Part shown: piece by piece, positions 50,696 to 59,169 of the stretch
Numbering within the stretch: position 1 is the stretch's first letter
Layout: every line of letters starts with the position of its first letter
NCBI GenBank assembly: GCA_016125405.1
Contig: WGLW01000008.1
Coordinates: forward strand, 1 to 64,000
Direction of reading: 5' to 3'
Length of the DNA: 64,000 nt
Source: Alphaproteobacteria bacterium
GTDB lineage: Bacteria > Pseudomonadota > Alphaproteobacteria > Caulobacterales > Hyphomonadaceae
Program-made: the position numbers and the translations under genes
Notes under the pieces: generated by a model
Told to the model about the DNA's origin: nothing
What the model saw: the letters and a program-made list of their open reading frames with translations, nothing else
The model's database searches: none

Positions 50696-51430
50696 CTATA
50701 TCGGGTTCTTCGCTGGCATTGCGAGGTCGACCGAAATCTTCTCGAAGATGACGGCTGCGCCAAGCTTTTGGGCAGCCGCCAGATCAGAGCTCTCCCGGAC
50801 CGTCCATGTCACGCGAGGAAGATCAGGTTCAACGGCAGCAACCTGTTCGAGCGAGGACACGTGCGGCGCCAGATAGTTCACGCCCAATGCCACAGCCCGC
50901 CGGGCTTTCGCCACAACCTGCTCACCGCCTAATGACGACATCGGTTCAATGAGCTGGCCCACAAAATGCTTCGGCAGGCGTCGCCGCAGTCGGCCTACGG
51001 AGCGTTCGTCGAAGCTCATGACCGCCACGGGGCCGTCGTGATTTTCAAGAAAATCGGCCACCCGATCCGCGACCCGGGCAAAGGCATCCTCGATCTTCAC
51101 TTCGATCAGCACGGGCTTCCCGCCCATCGCCGCTAATGCTTCCGCGAGCGTGGGGATTGTGGAGCCGTCTGGCAGCGCTGACTTTTTAAGTGCGGCATAT
51201 TCGATCTCGCCGACGAAGCCCTCAACGCCGCACATGCGCCCCAACGTCGGGTCGTGGAACACGACCAGTTCCTCGTCACGCGTGAGGCGAACGTCCAACT
51301 CGCAACCAACACTGGCCTCTGCCGCGGAGCGAAACGCCGCCAGAGAATTTTCCGGAACGTCTCCGCCCCATAGGCCGCGATGCGCGTAGGCGCTGGAGAG
51401 AAGGTCGAGGCGAGAGACCCCGCCCGACAT
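50696..51430 (-). CDS. Glycerophosphodiester phosphodiesterase
   Basis: A 244-residue TIM-barrel phosphodiesterase that splits glycerophosphodiesters into glycerol-3-phosphate and alcohol. Motifs: AHRGLWGGDVPENSLAAFRS (HR...ENS), CELDVRLTRDEELVVFHDP (ExD...HD), and LIEVKIEDAFARVADRV with the third metal ligand. No signal peptide, so a cytosolic enzyme. The ATG at 51428-51430 lies one base past the RidA stop, indicating coupling. The longer frame to 51529 overlaps the RidA coding region and is rejected. Confidence 0.91.
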   Translation of the reverse strand: MSGGVSRLDLLSSAYAHRGLWGGDVPENSLAAFRSAAEASVGCELDVRLTRDEELVVFHDPTLGRMCGVEGFVGEIEYAALKKSALPDGSTIPTLAEALAAMGGKPVLIEVKIEDAFARVADRVADFLENHDGPVAVMSFDERSVGRLRRRLPKHFVGQLIEPMSSLGGEQVVAKARRAVALGVNYLAPHVSSLEQVAAVEPDLPRVTWTVRESSDLAAAQKLGAAVIFEKISVDLAMPAKNPI

Positions 51431-51431
51431 G

Positions 51432-51890
51432 TCAGCCAAACTCGACGACTGCGTCCACCTCGACCGCCGCGCCCATTGGCAACACGGGGCAGGCGACTGC
51501 AGAACGCGCATGCCGTCCCTTGTCGCCAAAGGCGGCGACCATCAAGTCCGAGCAGCCATTGATCACTTTTGGAATTTCGACGAACTCGGGCGCCGCATTC
51601 ACGAAACCGCCCAGTTTCACGATCCGTCGCACACGCTCGAGGTCGCCCAGCGCAGCATTCATCTGCGCGATCAGGTTCACCGCGCAGAGCCGTGCAGCCG
51701 CCTGACCTTGTTCCAGCGTCATGTTTTCGCCAAGACGGCCTTTGACCAGGCCGTCAGGGCCGTTCGACACCTGTCCCGAAATGAACAGCAACGAGCCCGA
51801 GATCACGAAGGGCACATAATTCGCCACGGGCGCGTTTGGCGCCGGCAAGGCGATGCCTTGCTCCTTCAGCCGTTCAACGACGGTGGTCAT
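51432..51890 (-). CDS. RidA family protein
   Basis: A 152-residue YjgF/YER057c/UK114-fold protein of the RidA superfamily, which hydrolyses reactive enamine/imine intermediates of amino acid metabolism. The family core is LLFISGQVSNGPDGLVKGRL, then RRIVKLGGFVNAAPEFVEIP and GRHARSAVACPVLPMGAAVE, the latter holding the catalytic Arg. The subgroup has an N-terminal EQGIALPAPNAPVANYVPFV. It overlaps the small DUF4177-like gene by 4 bp (51887-51890). Confidence 0.91.
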   Translation of the reverse strand: MTTVVERLKEQGIALPAPNAPVANYVPFVISGSLLFISGQVSNGPDGLVKGRLGENMTLEQGQAAARLCAVNLIAQMNAALGDLERVRRIVKLGGFVNAAPEFVEIPKVINGCSDLMVAAFGDKGRHARSAVACPVLPMGAAVEVDAVVEFG

Positions 51891-52144
51891 ACTTGCTCAC
51901 CGGCATCGATCGGGCGCTTGAAGACCCAGATTTCCTGTGTCGTCAGCCCGGCGACCGACTGGGATTGATGGGCGAGGCCGGACCGGGGCGTAACCGTAAC
52001 CAGCTCCCAGCCTTCCTGGCCGAGTTTCGGCAGTTGCTCCAGAAAGTCGGCGGGGTCCCAGTCGGTGCCGGAGCGCCAGCCGGTTGCGCCGGGTTCTCCG
52101 ACGGCGCGAGCGCGCATCAAAACTTTGTATTCCCAACGTGTCAT
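51887..52144 (-). CDS. Small DUF4177-like protein
   Basis: An 85-residue protein beginning MTRWEYKVLMRARAV and containing LEQLPKLGQEGWELVTVTPR, the WEYKV...LGQEGWELV layout of DUF4177. Function unknown. It starts at the ATG at 52142-52144; an upstream in-frame ATG at 52220-52222 has no support. It is first in a run with RidA (4-bp overlap), GDPD, GNAT and HIT genes. It lies 80 bp after the stop of dinB on the same strand. Confidence 0.72.
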   Translation of the reverse strand: MTRWEYKVLMRARAVGEPGATGWRSGTDWDPADFLEQLPKLGQEGWELVTVTPRSGLAHQSQSVAGLTTQEIWVFKRPIDAGEQV

Positions 52145-52224
52145 GGCGGATCCAGTCGCGCTCAGGTGCGGATTTCTGGCGATGTTGATAGCGCTCCGGC
52201 TGGCAATCGCAATGCCGTGCACGC

Positions 52225-53514
52225 TTAATGGCGATCCTTCTCGATACGTGCGCCACGACCGGTCGTGACTGCATCCGAGCCGAAGCGGTTGCGCGCCTTG
52301 TCGGCCGCGCGTTCGGCAGCCGCGCGTTTTCGCGCGTTTGGATCTGCGAGGTCGGCAGCGTCAGGACGGGCGTCCGTAAGGTCCGAAAGGCCCACGCCAA
52401 TAAGGCGGTAACGCGGTCCTGCGGGTTCGCGCGCCAGGAGTGCACGGGATGTCCGAAACAGGACCTGGGCCAGTTGTGTCGCGTCGGTTAGAGATGTTCG
52501 CCGCGTAAAAATCCGGAAGTCGGACGTTTTCAGCTTCAGCGTCACCACCCGCCCTTCCACCCCGGCCTTCTTGGCCCGGTCGGCGGTTCGCTGACAAAGG
52601 CGCCAGATGATATCTTCGATAGCCGAATGGTCGGAGACGTCCTCGTTGAGCGTGGTTTCGCTGGAGACGCTTTTGCGCTCGCCCTCCGGGTCCACCGGGC
52701 GGTTGTGTCGCCCGAAGGCGCAGTCGTGCAGCCAGACGCCTGTTTCGCCGTAGCGTTTCGCCAGTGTCCTCACGTCGATCTTCTGCAGATCGGCCACGGT
52801 GAGGATGCCGTCTGACGCAAGTTTTTTTGCAAACTGGGCGCCCACGCCGCCAATGACACGTACGGATCGAGGGGCCAGGTACGCTGGCGCTTCCTCGGGT
52901 GACAGAACGAAAAAGCCTCTTGGCTTGTCCGCCTCGGATGCGGTCTTGGCGAGGAACTTGTTGGCGGAAAGGCCGACCGAGATCGTGAGGCCAAGCTCCT
53001 TTTCGACCCGCTTCTGCAGGCGGGCCAGAATGGCAGCCGGCGCGGCGCCGTGAAGCGCGGCGGTTCCGGAGAGGTCCAGATAGGCCTCATCGATCGACAC
53101 GGGTTCAACCAGTGGCGTGAGGTCCAGCATCATCTCGCGGATCTTGCGGCCCTCGGCCGCATAAACGTCCATGCGGGGCCTGATGACGACCGCGTCCGGA
53201 CACACCTTGAGGGCCTTGAACATCGGCATGGCGGACCGGACGCCGAATGTCCGCGCAATGTAGCAACAGGTGGACACAACGCCGCGCTTGCCGCCGCCCA
53301 CGATGACGGGAAGCGGCATCAGCTCCGGGTTGTCTCGTTTTTCGATCGAGGCGTAGAACGCATCGCAATCCACGTGCGCCACGGACAGGTCCAGGAGGCG
53401 TTCATGGGTGACCAGGCGGATCGACCCGCAGACCGGGCACCTGCCCGAAATCGGGGCGACCAGCGAGAAACAATCGCGGCACAGGGTGGGGCGGGAGGGC
53501 GATCTGTCCGGCAT
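52225..53514 (-). CDS. dinB: DNA polymerase IV with N-terminal zinc ribbon
   Basis: Y-family translesion polymerase of 429 residues. Catalytic acids are in LSVAHVDCDAFYASIEKR and VSIDEAYLDLSG; KPRGFFVLSPEE and GGVGAQFAKKLASDGI (HhH thumb) follow, and the little-finger domain is at about 290-410. An N-terminal extension TLCRDCFSLVAPISGRCPVC holds two CxxC pairs, a zinc-ribbon-like feature of alphaproteobacterial Pol IV. The ATG at 53512-53514 is used; a longer in-frame reading to 54138 runs antisense through divK and is a GC artefact. I saw no LexA-type GTTC-N7-GTTC box upstream. Confidence 0.92.
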   Translation of the reverse strand: MPDRSPSRPTLCRDCFSLVAPISGRCPVCGSIRLVTHERLLDLSVAHVDCDAFYASIEKRDNPELMPLPVIVGGGKRGVVSTCCYIARTFGVRSAMPMFKALKVCPDAVVIRPRMDVYAAEGRKIREMMLDLTPLVEPVSIDEAYLDLSGTAALHGAAPAAILARLQKRVEKELGLTISVGLSANKFLAKTASEADKPRGFFVLSPEEAPAYLAPRSVRVIGGVGAQFAKKLASDGILTVADLQKIDVRTLAKRYGETGVWLHDCAFGRHNRPVDPEGERKSVSSETTLNEDVSDHSAIEDIIWRLCQRTADRAKKAGVEGRVVTLKLKTSDFRIFTRRTSLTDATQLAQVLFRTSRALLAREPAGPRYRLIGVGLSDLTDARPDAADLADPNARKRAAAERAADKARNRFGSDAVTTGRGARIEKDRH

Positions 53515-53657
53515 GGGTGCGGCGCAGGGGCCTCTTGAGCCAAAAAAACCCGTGAATATCGTAGTCTGCCTTATTTCCGGTCCGGATGCAGCCGCGCTGC
53601 GGTCGCGGGTTGTCAAAACCGGGTTAATACTCTGAGGTCTAACAAGGGGCGTTGCGA

Positions 53658-53671
53658 CGGGAATCATCCCG
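53658..53671. promoter_or_regulatory. Hairpin before the divK start
   Basis: CGGGA (53658-53662), loop ATCA, TCCCG (53667-53671) lies 8 bp upstream of the ATG at 53680. No clear Shine-Dalgarno sequence is visible between the hairpin and the start codon. It may influence translation initiation of divK. Confidence 0.4.
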
Positions 53672-53679
53672 CTTCCGAC

Positions 53680-54132
53680 ATGAGTCTTGATGCACTGATG
53701 GCCACGGCGCCAGCCAAGAAAGTCCTCGTCGTAGAAGACAACGAGCTTAACATGAAGCTCTTCTGCGACCTTCTGGACGCCTTCGGTTTTGAAACGGTTC
53801 AGAGCCGCGATGGCCTGAAAGCCGTCGATCTGACGCGCCAGCATCAGCCTGATCTGATCATCATGGACATCCAGTTGCCGGAGGTCTCCGGTCTGGATCT
53901 GACGCGCTGGATCAAGGACGACGCCTCGATCAGCAAGATACCGATCATGGCGGTCACGGCCTTCGCGATGCGCCAGGACGAACAGCATGTGCGGGAAGCC
54001 GGCTGTGAAGCCTACATGTCCAAGCCGATCCAGATGATGCCCTTCATCGAGACGGTGAAGCGGCTGACATCGCGCGGAGCCACGCCGCCGCCGCGGGCGG
54101 CGCCTCCGACACCGAGGAGGGCGGCCAGATGA
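53680..54132 (+). CDS. divK: DivK-type single-domain response regulator
   Basis: A 150-residue receiver protein that reports polarity and cell-cycle state to DivL/CckA and to PleC/DivJ kinases. The receiver is standard: [20 protein letters not shown], Asp in [14 protein letters not shown], and [20 protein letters not shown] Pro/Arg-rich tail of about 20 residues ([17 protein letters not shown]) follows the fold and is not typical. Two in-frame ATGs (53680 and 53698) are possible; neither has a strong ribosome site. It overlaps pleD by 4 bp (54129-54132), the classic divK-pleD arrangement. Confidence 0.92.
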   Translation: MSLDALMATAPAKKVLVVEDNELNMKLFCDLLDAFGFETVQSRDGLKAVDLTRQHQPDLIIMDIQLPEVSGLDLTRWIKDDASISKIPIMAVTAFAMRQDEQHVREAGCEAYMSKPIQMMPFIETVKRLTSRGATPPPRAAPPTPRRAAR

Positions 54133-55496
54133 GCGCACGCGTCCTCGTTGTGGATGACATCGAAGCGAACCGGAAGCTCCTGCAGGCGAAGCTGAGCAAC
54201 GAGTACTTTCACGTCATCACGGCGGTAGACGGCGTTGATGCGATCGACAAGGCGGTGGCCGAAGAGCCAGACGTCATCCTGATGGATGTGATGATGCCGC
54301 GGATGGATGGCGTCGAAGCTTGCCGGCAGCTCAAGTTCGACCCGAGAACCGAACACATTCCCATCGTGCTGGTGACGGCGCTGAACGAGAGGGAAGACCG
54401 GCTTCGGGGGCTTGGAGCAGGCGCAGATGATTTCCTGACCAAGCCGGTAAACGATCTTCAGCTGCTGTCGCGTGTGCGCGCGCTGACCAAGTACAAGATG
54501 GTCGCCGACGAACTGCGCAAGCGCGAAGCGGGCGGCAAGCGCCTTGGCGCCATAGACGTCGTCGTGTCAGGGCGCGCCCAGGAGCCCGCGCGGATACTTG
54601 TGGTCGATGAACACGAACGTCAGGCCAAGCGGATTTGCCGATACCTTGAGGGCCTGCACCGCCCCATGTCCCTTGAGGAAGCGACCCAGTTCGGCATCGC
54701 CACGTCGATGGTGGATATGCTGATCGTTTCGTTGTCGAATGAAAAGCTGGATGGCTTGCGTTTGTGCGCCTATCTGCGATCTGTTGAATCGACCCGCGAC
54801 CTTCCCATCCTGGTTGTCTCCGAACCCGACGATGAAAAAAAGGCGGTCCGCGCGCTCGACCTCGGGGCCTCGGACGTCATTTTCAAGCCGATCGATTCCG
54901 AGGAACTGAACGCGCGGGTTAAAACTCAGGTGCGCAAGAAGCGATATCTGGACGCGCTGCGATCACGGCTCGATCAGTCGATGGAGCTTGCCGTCACCGA
55001 CCAGCTGACGGGTCTGCACAACCGTCGCTACATGCGCGCCCAGCTGGAACAGTTCGTCAAACGCGCCAACATGGGCGGTGGGCCGGTTTCCGTCCTGCTG
55101 GCCGATATCGACCACTTCAAGAAGGTCAACGACGTTCACGGCCATCACGCGGGGGACGACATCCTCCGCGAGTTCGGTCGGCGGCTTCGTGAAAACATCC
55201 GCCCGATGGATCTCGCCTGCCGGTATGGCGGCGAGGAATTCGTGGTCATCATGCCGGAAACCAGCCAGGCGACGGCTCAGCAGGCTGGAGAGCGGCTGCG
55301 CGCCATTATCGACGAATCTTCATTCTCCATCGGTCGCGGCGAGCAACTGCAGGTCACCATGAGCGGCGGCGTTGCGACCACCTTTCCGCCGGATGACCAC
55401 ATGGACGACCTGCTCAAACGGGCGGATGAGGCCCTCTACAGGGCGAAATCGAACGGTCGCAATTGCATCGAACTGGAACACGCCGGGGTCGAATAG
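54129..55496 (+). CDS. pleD: PleD-type diguanylate cyclase
   Basis: A 455-residue REC-REC-GGDEF protein making cyclic di-GMP. The first receiver (residues 1-125) keeps the Asp in [13 protein letters not shown] and Lys in [10 protein letters not shown]; the second (about 155-275) is degenerate and serves dimerisation. The GGDEF domain (about 295-455) has [15 protein letters not shown] and the active site GGEEF; RPMD five residues before it fits the RxxD product-inhibition site. It controls polar development in stalked relatives and is coupled to divK. Confidence 0.95.
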   Translation: MSARVLVVDDIEANRKLLQAKLSNEYFHVITAVDGVDAIDKAVAEEPDVILMDVMMPRMDGVEACRQLKFDPRTEHIPIVLVTALNEREDRLRGLGAGADDFLTKPVNDLQLLSRVRALTKYKMVADELRKREAGGKRLGAIDVVVSGRAQEPARILVVDEHERQAKRICRYLEGLHRPMSLEEATQFGIATSMVDMLIVSLSNEKLDGLRLCAYLRSVESTRDLPILVVSEPDDEKKAVRALDLGASDVIFKPIDSEELNARVKTQVRKKRYLDALRSRLDQSMELAVTDQLTGLHNRRYMRAQLEQFVKRANMGGGPVSVLLADIDHFKKVNDVHGHHAGDDILREFGRRLRENIRPMDLACRYGGEEFVVIMPETSQATAQQAGERLRAIIDESSFSIGRGEQLQVTMSGGVATTFPPDDHMDDLLKRADEALYRAKSNGRNCIELEHAGVE

Positions 55497-55552
55497 GGCG
55501 ACCCAACGGCGCTGGCCTTAACTTCGCCCTGAAACCGGGTCATATAGCAGTC

Positions 55553-55774
55553 ATGGACACGTTGACCCCCGGGGCGGCCCCAGGCGAAGCCCAGATCAGA
55601 TACCTGGACGCGGATTTCGAGATCATGCGTCCGGGCCGGTTCGTGGTGTGCGCGGTCACGGGGCGCAAGATTGCGCTGGAGGACCTGCGCTACTGGAACG
55701 TCGAAGCGCAGGAAGCGTATTTCGACGCCGAAGCAGCGCTCAAACGGTGGAAGCAGCTTAGCGGGAGAAGCTGA
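55553..55774 (+). CDS. DUF2093 domain protein
   Basis: A 73-residue protein of the DUF2093 family: EAQIRYLDADFEIMRPGRFV, VCAVTGRKIALEDLRYWNVE and a C-terminal AEAALKRWKQL. Such genes often sit near lipid A genes in alphaproteobacteria; function unknown. The ATG at 55553 is the family start. It overlaps the M23 lipoprotein gene by 1 bp (TGATG). Confidence 0.85.
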   Translation: MDTLTPGAAPGEAQIRYLDADFEIMRPGRFVVCAVTGRKIALEDLRYWNVEAQEAYFDAEAALKRWKQLSGRS

Positions 55775-56709
55775 TGCGGATCTGGTATGTCGCGGCGCTG
55801 GCGCTGATCGCCGCGTGCGCCACGCCTGCCTCCACGCCGGTCAGCGCCCAGACGCCTGCGGCCCCGCAGTCGGAGGATCTCGTCGGAGGCCCCGGCCTTC
55901 TCTGCACGAGCGCAGCAGCGCAGGGTGGCGCTATCCTTTGCCGTGCGGCGCCGGGCGCCCACGTAAGTCTTGATGGCAAGCCGATCGCGATCTCGGATGC
56001 CAATGGGCTGGCGGTCATCGGATTGAAGCTGGACGAGAAGTCTCCGGCCCGCATCTCGGTCCCTTCGAACTCTGGAGCTCCGCCCAAGTCGCTCAGTATC
56101 GAGGTGGCGCCCCGGCATGACTCCGTCAGCAAGATCTCGCTCGATTGCAACAAGATCCTCGCCCAGACGCCTGAAGAGAAGGAAAAAGCGTCGCGTAGCT
56201 GGCTCAAGAAGGACAAGGCGCTGAAGACGTTCAGTCCGCCCCTGGCGCCCGTCGAATTCGCGCAGCCGGTGGCCGGCGTATATTCATCGTCTTTCGGCGC
56301 AACGCGGACATATGTCCCCAAGACGGACGATTGCAAACCAACCGTCAACGTTCACCACGGCACCGACATAGCCGTACCAACGGGGACGGAAATTCATGCA
56401 CCGATGGCGGGCACGGTGATCCTCGCGGATCCGGATCTCTACTATGAAGGCGGCTGTGTGTTTCTCGACCTTGGCCGCGGTCTCGTCTCGGTAACGATGC
56501 ACATGAGCCGTCTGGATGTGAAACCCGGCGATGTCGTGAAGCAGGGTGAGTTGCTGGGCCTTTCCGGCGCCACTGGCCGCGTGACCGGGCCGCATCTGCA
56601 CTGGGCCATCAAGTATCGAAACGTATTCGACAAGGATCGCGGCTCGGATCTCTGGCTCGATCCAATGCTGTTGATGAAGCTGAATTCAGCGGAGCTACAG
56701 GCGGAATAG
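55774..56709 (+). CDS. M23-family peptidoglycan metallopeptidase, lipoprotein
   Basis: A 311-residue envelope peptidase. The lipoprotein signal ends ALALIAACATP (lipobox IAAC, Cys at about 15). A beta-rich domain precedes a LytM/M23 domain near residues 180-300 with HHGTDIAVPTGTEIHAPMAG (HxxxD) and GRVTGPHLHWAIKY (HxH), so zinc ligands are complete and it may cut peptidoglycan crosslinks. It starts one base within the DUF2093 stop. The same M23 fold occurs in the fusion protein at 39 kb, but they share no long identity. Confidence 0.88.
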   Translation: MRIWYVAALALIAACATPASTPVSAQTPAAPQSEDLVGGPGLLCTSAAAQGGAILCRAAPGAHVSLDGKPIAISDANGLAVIGLKLDEKSPARISVPSNSGAPPKSLSIEVAPRHDSVSKISLDCNKILAQTPEEKEKASRSWLKKDKALKTFSPPLAPVEFAQPVAGVYSSSFGATRTYVPKTDDCKPTVNVHHGTDIAVPTGTEIHAPMAGTVILADPDLYYEGGCVFLDLGRGLVSVTMHMSRLDVKPGDVVKQGELLGLSGATGRVTGPHLHWAIKYRNVFDKDRGSDLWLDPMLLMKLNSAELQAE

Positions 56710-56731
56710 CCGTCATCGGCAAGGGGGACGG

Positions 56732-57181
56732 ATGGCTGAGGCGAAGACCAGACCGACGGCGGTCAGTGTCAGGGACTTTGTCGCGCAAGTGCCAAACGAA
56801 ACCCGGCGCAGGGACGCTGAGGTTCTTCTAAAACTATTTCGAAAAGTCACTGGCTGGAAGCCAGTGATGTGGGGGCCGACGATCATCGGGTTCGGATCGT
56901 ACAATTACGCCTACGCAAGCGGAGCAAAGGGGTCGAGTTGTGCCGTCGGCTTTTCGCCCCGCGGATCAGCCCTGGTCTTGTACAGCGGCCTGATGGCCGG
57001 CGATCTCGAACATGCGCCGCTGTTGGCCAAACTCGGCAAGCACAGGACAGGCAAGGGATGTCTTTACATCAACAAGCTGGCGGATGTTGATATGGCGCAG
57101 CTGGAAAGGCTTCTCAGCGTCGGCGTCTCCAACCAGAAAAAGAGAATTGCGGAAAACGGCTGGGTCTTGAAGGCGAGTTGA
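56732..57181 (+). CDS. DUF1801 domain protein
   Basis: A 149-residue protein of DUF1801/YdhG-like fold: VRDFVAQVPNETRRRDAEVL, LFRKVTGWKPVMWGPTIIGF and LGKHRTGKGCLYINKLADVD. The family has an iron-binding frataxin-like fold in distant relatives; here the function is unknown. The ATG at 56732 follows AAGGGGGACGG. The gene converges with the lpxL-like gene with a 21-bp gap. Confidence 0.82.
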   Translation: MAEAKTRPTAVSVRDFVAQVPNETRRRDAEVLLKLFRKVTGWKPVMWGPTIIGFGSYNYAYASGAKGSSCAVGFSPRGSALVLYSGLMAGDLEHAPLLAKLGKHRTGKGCLYINKLADVDMAQLERLLSVGVSNQKKRIAENGWVLKAS

Positions 57182-57202
57182 CTCGGAAGACCGCTCCGCC
57201 GC

Positions 57203-58180
57203 CTACATAACGCCCGCTTTGACCCACGCGTCCTTGGGCCAGCGATTGTGCATCCAGAACCACTGGTCCGGCGCCTCGCGGATGCGGTCTTCCATGAAGC
57301 GGTTGATCTTCAGAACGGTGTTGTAGACCGCTGTCGCCTCATCGGGATCGTCGTCCGGCATGAAAGGATCATAGACCGTCGCCCGATATCGCGCAGGCCC
57401 CATGCGAAGGATGGACATTGGCATCAAAGGCACGCCGAAACGCATGGCCAGGCGCGTCGGCCCGGGCGCTGTCATGGCGTCGTATCCGAAGAACGGCACA
57501 GCGATTCCCTGGTTGAATTTCTGATCATTCATCAGGGCCACCGATACGCCGTTGTCGAGGGATCGCATCAGTTCGCGCGTGCCGATGCCCTTGGGCGCTA
57601 GAGCCTCGACTCCACTGGCGAAGCGGGCGTCGCTGATGCACTTGTCGATGTGTGGGTTGTTGGCGGCCCGATATGTGATGAGGCAGTCCAGCGGGCGCAG
57701 GGTGATTGTCGGCGCCAGGTATTCCCAGTTGGCCATGTGGCCGCCAAAGAAAACCACCGGTTTGCCGCTCGCCTTCACCGCATCCAGCTTTTCCGCGCCC
57801 ACCACTTCGATGCGGCCGCTGTCATAAGGATGCATGTCGGCCAGATGGGGCATCTCGCCGGCAATATGGCCGAGCGTTTCCCATGCGCCTCGGGCCGTCT
57901 TGTCGATCTCCGCCTCGCTCCAATCCGGAAACGCCATCCGCAGGTTCCGGATCATCGTGCGGTGCGGGCCGTTGGCCAGCGGGCCAAGGCGACGAAGAAG
58001 CGAAGCGCCGAACGCCGACGCCTTCTCCACCGACATCGCTTTCATGATCTTCCAGTAGGCCCAGTCCCATCCGAACGCCTCGAGACGCCAAAGCGCCCGC
58101 TGACTCAAAGTCGCGCGCTGGTCGATATCCTTGGGTCGTACGTAGCGATGCACGTCGATGCGCTTGCCGGGGTCCGTCAT
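57203..58180 (-). CDS. Lipid A acyltransferase, LpxL/HtrB family
   Basis: A 325-residue inner-membrane acyltransferase that adds a secondary acyl chain to Kdo-lipid A. It shows NLRMAFPDWSEAEIDKTARG, the HX4E catalytic pair in GGHMANWEYLAP, and the C-terminal VYNTVLKINRFMEDRIREAP and QWFWMHNRWPKD. No N-terminal helix is strong. It overlaps lpxK by 4 bp (58177-58180) and is last in the lipid A operon. LpxL or LpxM identity cannot be separated by eye. Confidence 0.89.
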   Translation of the reverse strand: MTDPGKRIDVHRYVRPKDIDQRATLSQRALWRLEAFGWDWAYWKIMKAMSVEKASAFGASLLRRLGPLANGPHRTMIRNLRMAFPDWSEAEIDKTARGAWETLGHIAGEMPHLADMHPYDSGRIEVVGAEKLDAVKASGKPVVFFGGHMANWEYLAPTITLRPLDCLITYRAANNPHIDKCISDARFASGVEALAPKGIGTRELMRSLDNGVSVALMNDQKFNQGIAVPFFGYDAMTAPGPTRLAMRFGVPLMPMSILRMGPARYRATVYDPFMPDDDPDEATAVYNTVLKINRFMEDRIREAPDQWFWMHNRWPKDAWVKAGVM

Positions 58181-59169
58181 GACGCAGCATCCGCCGCGCG
58201 CGACAACAAGGCGTCCAGACCAGCGCCGTCTTCGAAGCGTGCTTCAACGGATGCACGCTGCGTTATGCGTCGTGTTTCGACTGGCAAGCGGACATAGTCC
58301 TTGTCTGTCGTAAGCAACCTGGCGTCGCGTTCACGGGAGAGTTGCATCAGGTAATGGATGTCCGAGGGGGTAAAATTGTGATGGTCGGGATAGGGCACGG
58401 CTTCGGACAGCGTGACGCCTTCATATCGTTCCAGTGAATCAAAAAATCGTTCCGGACGTCCTATGCCGGCAAAGGCAATGTAGCGGCCCGGCGGCGGAGG
58501 CGAAACCGCTGTAAGCCGTGCGCGAAACACAGGTCGGTCAAACGTATCCAGTTCGTGCGGCGCATCACCTTCGCCCATCAGCACCACGGCGTCGGCCCGC
58601 GTGAGGCCACGCCTCACGGGTTCACGCAACGGGCCCTTGGGAAACACAAACCCGTTGCCGAACGGATCCGTCGTATCGATCACAATGATCGACAGCGCCT
58701 TTTTGAGTGACGGATTTTGGTGGCCGTCGTCCATGATGACGACCTGAACACCGTCCTTCTTCATGGCGCGCGCGCCTGCAGGCCTGTCCTTCGAGACCCA
58801 GGCTTCGCCAGAAGAGGCCAACATCAGCGGTTCGTCGCCCACCTGTTTCGCCGTGTGGAGCGTGGGGTCCACTCTTGTCGGGCCTTCCAGCTCGCCCTTG
58901 TAGCCGCGAGACAATGTGGCGCCTCGCACGCCGCGAGCGGCCAGCCGCCGTCGGATATCCGCGGCTACCGGTGTCTTGCCCGCGCCGCCCAATGTCAGGT
59001 TGCCAACACAGATCACCGGAACGCCGGGGTCTTCCGGTGTGGCGCGGTCCAGGCGCCGCTGTCCCGCCATGGCGTAGGCGGCCGCAACAGGGCTCAGAAG
59101 CAACCGCGTCATCGGCGCCGAGGCGCGCGCCTTGCGGTCGCGGACGCGCCAGAAATAGGGTTCGTTCAT
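58177..59169 (-). CDS. lpxK: Tetraacyldisaccharide 4'-kinase
   Basis: A 330-residue kinase that phosphorylates the lipid A disaccharide at 4'. The P-loop is in VGNLTLGGAGKTPVAADI, with GATLSRGYKGELEGPTRV and a second conserved VQVVIMDDGHQNPSLKK. The N-terminal hydrophobic patch TRLLLSPVAAAYAMAGQ anchors it in the membrane. It overlaps waaA (59166-59169) and lpxL (58177-58180) by 4 bp each. Confidence 0.94.
   Translation of the reverse strand: MNEPYFWRVRDRKARASAPMTRLLLSPVAAAYAMAGQRRLDRATPEDPGVPVICVGNLTLGGAGKTPVAADIRRRLAARGVRGATLSRGYKGELEGPTRVDPTLHTAKQVGDEPLMLASSGEAWVSKDRPAGARAMKKDGVQVVIMDDGHQNPSLKKALSIIVIDTTDPFGNGFVFPKGPLREPVRRGLTRADAVVLMGEGDAPHELDTFDRPVFRARLTAVSPPPPGRYIAFAGIGRPERFFDSLERYEGVTLSEAVPYPDHHNFTPSDIHYLMQLSRERDARLLTTDKDYVRLPVETRRITQRASVEARFEDGAGLDALLSRAADAAS

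Noticed and set aside
53600-53660. Possible CtrA box before divK (GGTTAATA and a later TCTAAC)
   Set aside because: The two TTAA-like halves are not separated by the required seven bases; only half-sites are present.
52225-54138. 637-residue reading frame for DNA polymerase IV reaching through divK
   Set aside because: The first 208 residues are antisense to divK and have Arg/His-rich composition typical of GC-driven shadow frames. The family starts at the ATG 53512-53514.
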